From: Bacteroidota bacterium
GTDB lineage: Bacteria; Bacteroidota; Bacteroidia; Bacteroidales; UBA932
NCBI GenBank assembly: GCA_009778375.1
Contig: WRJW01000134.1
Coordinates: 1-6,134 of the forward strand
DNA: 6,134 nucleotides
Reading direction: 5' to 3'
Shown: piece after piece, positions 1 through 6,134 of the stretch
Position numbering within the stretch: the stretch's first letter is position 1
Layout: each line of letters begins with the position of its first letter
Program-made: the position numbers and the translations under genes
Notes under the pieces: generated by a model
Told to the model about the DNA's origin: nothing
Seen by the model: only the letters and a program-made list of their open reading frames with translations
The model's database searches: none

Positions 1-383
1 ATCCCTTTTTCTTCGCCCCATGCCCGCAACATTTTGTCGATATGTTCGCGTACAAAATAAAGGGCGCTCACAGGGCTCACCCATTCCGACACTTCTAAAG
101 TGCGAATACGTTCAGAAACGTCCACGTTGTTTAAGTATACTCGATTAGTAGCTCCACGGTCAAAACGAATATCTATGGCAGGCAGAGCAGCCTGAAGAGG
201 AGGACAGTTTATTTCACGATTTACAATCCATCCCTGTTTCAGTGCAAAAAGGGTAATGGTTCGGTAGAGGGCTCCGCTGTCAATGTATCGGTATCCCAAG
301 CGGGCGGCTATGGCTTTGGCAAAGGTACTTTTACCGGTAGAAGAGTATCCGTCAATGGCTATTATGATTTTCTCTTTGAACAT
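1..383 (-). CDS. cmk: Cytidylate kinase, N-terminal part (3' end outside window)
   Basis: Cytidylate kinase transfers phosphate from ATP to CMP or dCMP in the cytoplasm, feeding CTP and dCTP synthesis. The reading frame opens with ATG at 383-381 and stays open to the left edge, giving 127 codons. Visible features are a P-loop, GYSSTGKST (residues 12-20), directly after a hydrophobic beta strand; the nucleoside-monophosphate-binding stretch YIDSGALYR (33-41); and the conserved block around IRTLEVSEWVSPVSALYFVRE (within 93-113). It ends at AWGEEKG, just where family members continue into the GRD-containing motif, so roughly the last 100 residues of an about 225-230 residue protein are missing. 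SS within the P-loop and the overall wording resemble Bacteroidetes Cmk (from memory, not a search). The start is well fixed because the P-loop strand follows within a few residues. No Shine-Dalgarno is visible; the leader is A-rich. It is transcribed divergently from the regulator gene. Confidence 0.95.
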   Translation of the reverse strand, partial: MFKEKIIIAIDGYSSTGKSTFAKAIAARLGYRYIDSGALYRTITLFALKQGWIVNREINCPPLQAALPAIDIRFDRGATNRVYLNNVDVSERIRTLEVSEWVSPVSALYFVREHIDKMLRAWGEEKG

Positions 384-401
384 TTTCGATTTGCAAGGCT
401 A

Positions 402-434
402 CAAATTTAAGCAAAAAGTGCCTACCTTTGCAAA
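402..434 (-). promoter_or_regulatory. Predicted Bacteroidetes-type promoter of cmk
   Basis: Read on the - strand, a TTTG (434-431) is followed after 21 bases by TAAATTTG (409-402). This fits the Bacteroidetes housekeeping pattern of TTTG near -33 and TAnnTTTG near -7 with a 19-21 base spacer. Transcription would begin near 395, giving a leader of only about a dozen bases before the cmk start at 383. Sequence match only; no direct evidence of activity. Confidence 0.6.
423..430 (+). promoter_or_regulatory. Predicted -7 box of the regulator/kinase operon
   Basis: TACCTTTG is a full match to the Bacteroidetes TAnnTTTG -7 element and ends 14 bases before the regulator start at 445, implying a very short leader. 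A TTTG at the proper upstream distance is missing; the nearest (390-393) is 29 bases away, too far for the usual 19-21 base spacer. The promoter is therefore weak, activator-dependent, or a chance match. Its TTTG half abuts the -33 CAAA of the opposing cmk promoter, forming TTTGCAAA (427-434). Confidence 0.4.
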
Positions 435-444
435 AAAATACGCC

Positions 445-1608
445 ATGAACATTTTGGTAATCGACGACGAGCGCAGTATCAGAAATACTTTGAAAGAAAT
501 CTTAGAATATGAAAAGCATACGGTTAACTTGGCCGAATCGGGAACGGAAGCTTTGGATATAGTGCAGCAATTTCCGAGCGACCTGATTTTTTGTGACATT
601 AAAATGCCGGGCATGGATGGAATTGAAGTGTTGGAGAAATTGATTTCTATGAATATAGATACGCCAATTGTGATGATATCCGGCCATGGGTCGATTGATA
701 CCGCCGTGGAATGTATAAAAAAAGGTGCGTATGATTTTATCGAAAAACCCTTGGATTTAAATCGAATTCTGATCACCCTGCGCAATGCTACGGATAAATC
801 GACCTTGATTAAGGAAACCAAAATTTTGAAAAAGAAAGTCTCCAAAATTCCCGAAATCGTAGGAGAAACGCCTGCCATAATAAAGATTAAGGAGATGATA
901 GACAGAGTGGCTCCCACAGAAGCAAGGGTATTGATTACCGGATCAAACGGCACAGGTAAAGAGTTGGTGGCGCGTTGGCTCCACGAAAAAAGCCCCCGTG
1001 CTTCCATGCCTTTTGTAGAGGTCAATTGTGCGGCTATTCCAGGCGAACTCATAGAAAGTGAGTTGTTCGGCCACGAAAAAGGGTCGTTTACATCGGCCAT
1101 AAAGCAACATAAAGGCAAGTTTGAACAAGCCGACAATGGCACCCTTTTTTTAGACGAGGTGGGCGATATGAGTTTAGCCGCTCAGGCCAAAGTGTTGCGG
1201 GTATTGCAGGAACATCGGATTACCCGTGTTGGCAGTGACAAAGATATTACGGTAAAAGTCAGGGTAATAGCGGCTACAAATAAAGACCTGCAGGCAGAAA
1301 TTGAAAAGGGAGCTTTTAGAGAAGACCTCTACCATCGTTTGAGTGTGATTGTAATTCAGGTGCCCACTTTAGCCGAACGAAAAGAAGACATTCCTCTGTT
1401 GGCCCATCATTTTATCAATCAGTTGTGCCAAGAATACGGCATGGCTTCCCGCGAAATAGTCCCTGAAGCCTTAGAAGAGCTTAAAACCCACAGCTGGACA
1501 GGGAATATCAGAGAGTTGCGCAATGTGATGGAGCGATTGTTGATTCTTAGCAGTAAGGTTATCGGCAAAGAAGACGTATTGGCTTATGCCAATCCATTAT
1601 TCCAATAA
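445..1608 (+). CDS. NtrX-like sigma-54-dependent response regulator lacking a DNA-binding domain
   Basis: Cytoplasmic two-component regulator of 387 residues that, once phosphorylated, should use ATP hydrolysis to open sigma-54 RNA polymerase complexes. The receiver domain (about 1-118) has the acidic pair D7/D8, phospho-acceptor D51 followed by KMPGMDG, S79 and K101. A linker leads to the AAA+ domain (about 138-370), with Walker A GSNGTGKE (166-173), Walker B TLFLDE (233-238), sensor-1 ATNK (277-280), FREDLYHRL with probable arginine fingers R292 and R298, and sensor-2 GNIREL (353-358). The sigma-54-contacting loop reads GSFTSA (213-218) instead of GAFTGA. The protein stops about 30 residues after sensor 2, so no Fis-type helix-turn-helix is present; full NtrC-class proteins have about 450-480 residues. 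The start at 445 is chosen because the receiver's first beta strand (MNILVIDDE) begins there. The same frame is open upstream from an ATG at 283, but that extension runs antisense through cmk and is unlikely. The probable partner kinase gene lies directly downstream. Confidence 0.95.
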   Translation: MNILVIDDERSIRNTLKEILEYEKHTVNLAESGTEALDIVQQFPSDLIFCDIKMPGMDGIEVLEKLISMNIDTPIVMISGHGSIDTAVECIKKGAYDFIEKPLDLNRILITLRNATDKSTLIKETKILKKKVSKIPEIVGETPAIIKIKEMIDRVAPTEARVLITGSNGTGKELVARWLHEKSPRASMPFVEVNCAAIPGELIESELFGHEKGSFTSAIKQHKGKFEQADNGTLFLDEVGDMSLAAQAKVLRVLQEHRITRVGSDKDITVKVRVIAATNKDLQAEIEKGAFREDLYHRLSVIVIQVPTLAERKEDIPLLAHHFINQLCQEYGMASREIVPEALEELKTHSWTGNIRELRNVMERLLILSSKVIGKEDVLAYANPLFQ

Positions 1609-1627
1609 GTTTGGCTTGATTCTATCC

Positions 1628-4600
1628 ATGAGTACCCGTAAAAATAGACGTATTTGGATGCGCTGGAGCGTAATAGCCTGCTCTTTGTTGGCGGCGCTAT
1701 TTATGTGTTTGTCGTTAATGGATCTGCAAAGGTATCACAGCTTTTTTGAAGAAGTGCTCAGTTTGGAAAAGTATTTACACGCCCGTCAGAAGCAGTTGGA
1801 AGAAGCAGCTTTGGAGGCACTCTCGCAGCCAAAAGACGCATGGATGGATGCAGGTCGTTTAGGAGAAGATCAGATTCTGTATAAATATTATCACGACTCA
1901 CTCTGTACCTGGGTCAATAGCCTGCCGATCGCCTATCAGCCTATTTCCAACCCAAACCTGAGTAATGAGGGACCGGCTCGATATTTGAATTTGGGAAGCG
2001 GCTGGTATGTGGTAAAGACGTATTGTCAGGATCCATATACCGTAATTACCGCGTTATTGATCCAAACCGAATATCCTCTTTCTAATGCCTTTATCAAAAG
2101 TGAGGTTAATCCCGAATTGCATTTAGGCAAGCATTTTTCGATTATTCCGGTAAGCTATGACGAAGGTAATCCGGTATTCAGTAGAGATGGCCGGGCGGTA
2201 TTGTTTAATGTGCTGCATGATGTGCAGTTATACAACGCACAATCTTCCACTATTTTTCGATGGTTTTCTATTTTTTGGGCTATCACTGGCGTTTTTTGTT
2301 TCCTTTGGGGATTTCCCAGAGGGAAAAACCTTTGGGTTGTCTTGCCCTTGTTGGGCTTGTTGCGTTTACTCTGTTATTTTGACCCGCGCCTCTCCGGCGC
2401 TTTGGTAAACATGGTTGTCAATCATCTCTTTATTTTCTTTTGCGTATCGGCTGTGATGATGGTTCTCAGGTCTTTTTCCCGTTATTTCTACAGGTTGAGG
2501 CAAACGCCCCGTTCAGGATTCCGGTACCTCTTGCAGGCACTCGCTTTTGTCCTCTTACCTCTGTTGCTCACAGCCTATATTCACGTCTGTTTTCGATCGG
2601 TATTGGCCCACGCCGACATAGCGATGGAAATCTTTAAGGTGGGGGAATTGTCGGTTTATTCGCTTCTCATATATGCCTCTTTTGGACTCCTTTTTACTGC
2701 GCTCTACTTTTTAATCTGTATAGGCTGGCCGGTTTGGGTCAAAAAAGGATCAAGGACCCTATTGTTGTCTTCCAAGATGTTGGCCCTCTATGTAGGAGGG
2801 GCGGCTCTATATAGCCTGATCACCGTGTCGGTATACGGAGCTCAAAGGGAATGGGAGCGCAACCGAGAGTGGACCGCCAACATGGGCATGGAGCGTGAGG
2901 CCGAAACGGAGCGGCTCTTGCTTCAGGCCGAGCGGACCATAGAAACAGACGGAATACTTATGTCTATGATGCAGTTAGACATAGATAATAATATGCTATT
3001 AAGCAGGTTAATGGACAGACATTTTGTCGCGCTCCAAGGCAGATACGATGTGCAAATTACCTCCTGTAAACCCGGAGATAACCTTACAATTGATTTTCAG
3101 CCTATTCCGGTAAACTGTTATAACTATTTTCATTTGAACATAGCAAGGTGCGGAACACCCATTGCGGAAGATTCCCGTTTTTATTATTTAGATAATGCCA
3201 GCGGACGTACCAGCTATATAGGGGTATTTCATTTTCAGTATTACGGAGGTTACCGCGATCTGTATATAGAATTGGACTCCCGTTCGGTAAAAGAGATGAT
3301 CGGCTATCCCGAATTATTGCGGGATCAAATCGATCCCGAGTGGTCGCGCATTCCCTATAATTATTCTTTTGCCAAATACATAGCGGGAGACTTGAATGCT
3401 TTTTCGGGACGTTATATCTATACCATTCAGTTGACCAACTCCTATCCGGTTGGTTCTTACAAAGTAATGGTGCAGAATGGGTATAAACATTTTATAAACA
3501 GCTGTAATGCGCATACTGTTGTGGCCCTCAGCCGACCTGTCCATACTTATTTCCTCTATTTGGTATCCTTTTCCTATTTGACTCTCTTTTACGGCTTGAT
3601 TATTTTTGCCATTATCAGGCTTCCGGCAAGCAGGTTCTGGAAAAAGAAACCCAACCGATCCTTTAGACGTAAAATTATGCTTTTGGTGGTGGTCTCGTTG
3701 ATAGGAGCCCTTATTTTTATGGGATCCGGGAGCGTCTGGTTTGGAATAAAGCTGTATAACGATAACAACCGCAGAGAGATGGAAGAGAAAATGCAAACTG
3801 CTCAGTCCATGCTCGAATTGATGAATCCGGAGATTTTGGCGCAACAGTTGGCCCAATTGTCTCAGAATATACACATGGACATCAACATATACAGCACAAG
3901 AGGAGAACTGATACAAACCTCTCAACCCGAAATTTTTACCAAGAACTTGATGGGGACATGCATGAACAGCGATGCTTTTTGGATGATGGACAGGCGCTTT
4001 CAGCAGCAATTTATTCACAAGGAGCATATTGGAAATGTAAACTACTATTCGGTTTACGCCCCTTTCTTTAATGATGAGGGAAAACGGATCGGCTACCTGA
4101 ACCTCCCCTATTTTTCGAGGGAATCGGACATTGCGGGAGACCTGACCTCTGTGGTGGCAACGGTGGCCAATATTTATATATTATTGCTGCTGGCAGCTAT
4201 TTTAGCGGGTATGGCGCTATCGAATCAGTTGGGGCGGCCTTTGGTCGAGGTGGGTAAAAAGATGCAGCGTTTAGACCTGACCAAACAGTTGGAACATATT
4301 AATTATAAGGGAAAAGACGAATTAGGGGAGTTGATCCACACCTACAATAAAATGGTGGATGATGTGGCCGAAGCCTCCCGCCGAATGGCCCAGACCGAGC
4401 GGGAGCAGGCATGGAGGGAAATGGCGCGTCAGATTGCTCATGAGATCAAAAACCCACTGACACCCATGCGGCTAAGCTTGCAACATTTGATGCGGTTAAA
4501 GAAAGAAAACGTCTCCGACTGGTCGGAACGCTTTGACGGATTAGCCCTGACGCTGATCGAACAAATAGACATTTTGAGCGACGCAGCTTCGGAACTGTCG

Positions 4601-5074
4601 AGTTTTTCACGCTTTTACAGCGAAGAATCCACCTTGGTAGAGCTTAATCACCTGGTTCAGGAGCAGTGCATGCTCTTTAATACCGGGGAATCTGCCGATA
4701 TTCGTTTCGAATCGGAGGTAGATCCGGCAACGGTTTTGGGGAGGAAGCAACAACTGTCTCGGGTATTGGTCAACCTGATTTCCAACGCCCGTCAGGCCAT
4801 AGAAAGTCAGACTCAGGGGCAAATCCGGGTTCGCTTAGTACTGGAAGAGAATATGTATGCTCTTCATGTAGAAGACAATGGACCGGGTGTTCCCGAAAAA
4901 CTCCGTCCCCGTCTCTTTACTCCTAATTTTACCACCAAGAGCAGCGGAACGGGTCTGGGCTTGGCGATTTGCCGGAGCATTATCGAACAAAATCAAGGCA
5001 CCATTTCTTACCATACCTCCGAATGGGGCGGGGCTTGCTTTAGCATTCGGTTGCCCGTTACTTTTGCCGAATAA
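1628..5074 (+). CDS. Large NtrY-like polytopic membrane sensor histidine kinase
   Basis: Inner-membrane kinase of 1148 residues, the likely phosphodonor of the regulator encoded 19 bases upstream. About ten hydrophobic spans are visible (near 13-31, 209-228, 233-250, 258-280, 300-320, 341-366, 382-402, 641-665, 682-705, 847-866). The Arg/Lys-rich loops fall on the cytoplasmic side, which leaves three large extracytoplasmic segments: 32-208, 403-640 and 706-846. After the last span come a HAMP linker (about 866-918), the H-box RQIAHEIKNPLTP with phospho-acceptor H938 and its NtrY-typical wording, and a HATPase_c domain with N-box NLISNA (N1053), G1 DNGPG (1083-1087), FTTK (1101-1104) and G2 GTGLGL (1107-1112). 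All catalytic boxes look intact. The sensory regions match no family I can name; their ligand is unknown. An alternative ATG at 1586 adds 14 residues and would overlap the regulator gene by 23 bases; 1628 is preferred because a basic N-terminus and the first span follow directly. Neither start has a clear ribosome binding site. Confidence 0.95.
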   Translation: MSTRKNRRIWMRWSVIACSLLAALFMCLSLMDLQRYHSFFEEVLSLEKYLHARQKQLEEAALEALSQPKDAWMDAGRLGEDQILYKYYHDSLCTWVNSLPIAYQPISNPNLSNEGPARYLNLGSGWYVVKTYCQDPYTVITALLIQTEYPLSNAFIKSEVNPELHLGKHFSIIPVSYDEGNPVFSRDGRAVLFNVLHDVQLYNAQSSTIFRWFSIFWAITGVFCFLWGFPRGKNLWVVLPLLGLLRLLCYFDPRLSGALVNMVVNHLFIFFCVSAVMMVLRSFSRYFYRLRQTPRSGFRYLLQALAFVLLPLLLTAYIHVCFRSVLAHADIAMEIFKVGELSVYSLLIYASFGLLFTALYFLICIGWPVWVKKGSRTLLLSSKMLALYVGGAALYSLITVSVYGAQREWERNREWTANMGMEREAETERLLLQAERTIETDGILMSMMQLDIDNNMLLSRLMDRHFVALQGRYDVQITSCKPGDNLTIDFQPIPVNCYNYFHLNIARCGTPIAEDSRFYYLDNASGRTSYIGVFHFQYYGGYRDLYIELDSRSVKEMIGYPELLRDQIDPEWSRIPYNYSFAKYIAGDLNAFSGRYIYTIQLTNSYPVGSYKVMVQNGYKHFINSCNAHTVVALSRPVHTYFLYLVSFSYLTLFYGLIIFAIIRLPASRFWKKKPNRSFRRKIMLLVVVSLIGALIFMGSGSVWFGIKLYNDNNRREMEEKMQTAQSMLELMNPEILAQQLAQLSQNIHMDINIYSTRGELIQTSQPEIFTKNLMGTCMNSDAFWMMDRRFQQQFIHKEHIGNVNYYSVYAPFFNDEGKRIGYLNLPYFSRESDIAGDLTSVVATVANIYILLLLAAILAGMALSNQLGRPLVEVGKKMQRLDLTKQLEHINYKGKDELGELIHTYNKMVDDVAEASRRMAQTEREQAWREMARQIAHEIKNPLTPMRLSLQHLMRLKKENVSDWSERFDGLALTLIEQIDILSDAASELSSFSRFYSEESTLVELNHLVQEQCMLFNTGESADIRFESEVDPATVLGRKQQLSRVLVNLISNARQAIESQTQGQIRVRLVLEENMYALHVEDNGPGVPEKLRPRLFTPNFTTKSSGTGLGLAICRSIIEQNQGTISYHTSEWGGACFSIRLPVTFAE

Positions 5075-6134
5075 AAATCTGAATCGGGCAGCCGCTGAAG
5101 TCAAAGTGGCTGCGGAGCTTGTTCTCTAAAAAGCGTTTATAATCTTCCCGGACGTATTGGGGCAGGTTGCAAAAGAAAACAAAAGAGGGGGCGGGGGTAG
5201 GGAGTTGGGTGATGTATTTTATTCTGACGTATTTCCCCTTAATGGCGGGGGGAGGATAATTTTCGATTTCGGGGAGCATGATCTCGTTTAGCTTGGAGGT
5301 GCTGATTTTGCGGTTGCGGTTTTCGTAGACTTTGGCGGCGGCGTTAAGGACTTCTAATATCCTTTGTTTTTGGGTGACGGAAGTAAAGATGATCGGGAGG
5401 TCTGTAAAAGGTGCGATGCTTTTGACGATGGCTTGCTGGTATGCTTTCATGGTATGGGTATCTTTAACTACGGTATCCCATTTATTTACGACCAATACGC
5501 ACCCCTTTTTATTGCGGAGGATGAGGTGGAGGATGCTCATATCCTGACTTTCCATGCCTGTAGAGGCGTCTATCATCAACACGCATATATCGGCGTGTTC
5601 AATAGCGCGAATGGCGCGCATGACGGAGTAAAATTCGAGGTCTTCGTGCACCTTGCTCTTTTTGCGCAATCCGGCGGTATCGACCAGCATAAAATCGTGA
5701 CCGAACTTGTTGTAACGTGTGGCAATAGCGTCTCGAGTGGTACCGGCTACCGGGGTAACAATGTTTCGTTCTGTGCCCAAAAGGGCGTTGGTCAGGGAGG
5801 ATTTGCCCACATTGGGCCTGCCGACAATGGCAATATGGGGGATTGCCAACTCCTGAGGCGTATCATCAACCGGAGGCAACAATTCGATGATCTTGTCCAT
5901 GAGGTCTCCGGTACCGTGTCCCTGAGCAGAGGAGATACAGAACAAATCTCCGCCCAAACCCAAGGCGTGAAACTCATGGCTGTCGTACATACGGTCGCCG
6001 GTGTCTACCTTGTTCACCACCGTAATAACCGCTTTTTTTTGCCTGCGCAGTATGTTGGCAATCATTTGGTCAAAATCGGTAATGCCCGAACCTACGTCTA
6101 CCATAAAGAGGATTACATCGGCCTCGTCTATGGC
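5058..6134 (-). CDS. der: Ribosome-assembly GTPase Der (EngA), C-terminal part (5' end outside window)
   Basis: Der is a double GTPase needed for maturation of the 50S ribosomal subunit. The frame is open to the right edge, giving 358 residues; about 80 N-terminal residues, including the first P-loop, are missing. An internal ATG at 6104 is not the start, because the upstream codons (AIDEADVILF) are standard Der sequence. The end of G domain 1 is visible, with NKVD (41-44) and SSAQGHG (68-74). G domain 2 is complete, with P-loop GRPNVGKS (105-112), TTRD (132-135), DTAG (152-155), NKWD (217-220) and a G5 region FTSVTQ (250-255). The KH-like C-terminal domain (about 275-355) ends in the usual way, with PIQIFIRQK. 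Nothing suggests decay. The gene converges on the kinase gene and overlaps its 3' end by 17 bases. Cmk and Der lie on the same strand, with the two-component operon between them in the opposite orientation. Confidence 0.98.
   Translation of the reverse strand, partial: AIDEADVILFMVDVGSGITDFDQMIANILRRQKKAVITVVNKVDTGDRMYDSHEFHALGLGGDLFCISSAQGHGTGDLMDKIIELLPPVDDTPQELAIPHIAIVGRPNVGKSSLTNALLGTERNIVTPVAGTTRDAIATRYNKFGHDFMLVDTAGLRKKSKVHEDLEFYSVMRAIRAIEHADICVLMIDASTGMESQDMSILHLILRNKKGCVLVVNKWDTVVKDTHTMKAYQQAIVKSIAPFTDLPIIFTSVTQKQRILEVLNAAAKVYENRNRKISTSKLNEIMLPEIENYPPPAIKGKYVRIKYITQLPTPAPSFVFFCNLPQYVREDYKRFLENKLRSHFDFSGCPIQIFIRQK

Noticed and set aside
411..424. Possible sigma-54 (-24/-12) promoter on the - strand, AGGCAC...TTGC
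   Set aside because: The GG and GC dinucleotides are 8 bases apart instead of the required 10, and the element lies within the better-supported cmk promoter spacer.
283..444. 54-codon N-terminal extension of the regulator from an upstream ATG
   Set aside because: It runs antisense through the cmk P-loop region, has no domain content, and the receiver domain begins exactly at the ATG at 445.
399..1142. 247-codon open frame on the - strand inside the regulator gene
   Set aside because: It is fully antisense to intact receiver and AAA+ motifs and its translation shows no recognisable domain; it is a by-product of codon usage.
3314..4027. 237-codon open frame on the - strand inside the kinase gene
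   Set aside because: It is antisense to a coherent membrane protein, with low-complexity, His/Lys-rich translation and no motif.
5088..5113. Inverted repeat GCAGCCGCT / AGTGGCTGC with an 8-base loop, considered as a terminator
   Set aside because: The 9-bp stem includes one G-T pair, no T-run follows on the + strand, and on the - strand the nearest T-run is about 10 bases away. It lies within der coding sequence, so constraint from codons explains it equally well.
6033..6040. Run of eight T (A8 in the der message) as a slippage or frameshift site
   Set aside because: It encodes part of an ordinary RRQKKAV stretch, the frame is intact on both sides, and similar 7-base runs occur elsewhere in the window (for example 1145-1151).

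Overview
The window holds two complete genes on the + strand, flanked by two partial housekeeping genes on the - strand. Everything visible points to the phylum Bacteroidota (Bacteroidetes). The cytidylate kinase and Der sequences are of the style found there. The promoter-like elements match the phylum's TTTG / TAnnTTTG pattern rather than TTGACA/TATAAT. No start codon has a convincing Shine-Dalgarno sequence. The sigma-54 activator is of the short, NtrX-like type that I associate with this phylum. I cannot name a genus.

Layout: positions 1-383 (-) are the N-terminal 127 codons of cmk, cut by the left edge. Positions 384-444 are a 61-base divergent intergenic region with promoter-like elements on both strands. 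Positions 445-1608 (+) encode a 387-residue response regulator made of a receiver domain and a sigma-54-interacting AAA+ domain, with no C-terminal DNA-binding domain. Positions 1628-5074 (+) encode its probable partner, a very large (1148-residue) NtrY-like membrane histidine kinase with about ten membrane spans. Positions 5058-6134 (-) are the C-terminal 358 residues of the ribosome-assembly GTPase Der, cut by the right edge. Its 3' end overlaps the kinase gene's 3' end by 17 bases.

The two + strand genes form a two-gene operon. The kinase should sense something through its large extracytoplasmic loops and pass phosphate from His938 to Asp51 of the regulator. The regulator would then remodel sigma-54 RNA polymerase. 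Its GSFTSA loop (instead of GAFTGA) and its lack of a helix-turn-helix make the mode of promoter recognition the most interesting open question here. There are no RNA genes, mobile elements, CRISPR arrays or substantial repeats, and no gene-free stretch longer than 61 bases. I found no sign of a wholly new system; the understudied two-component pair is the item worth attention.
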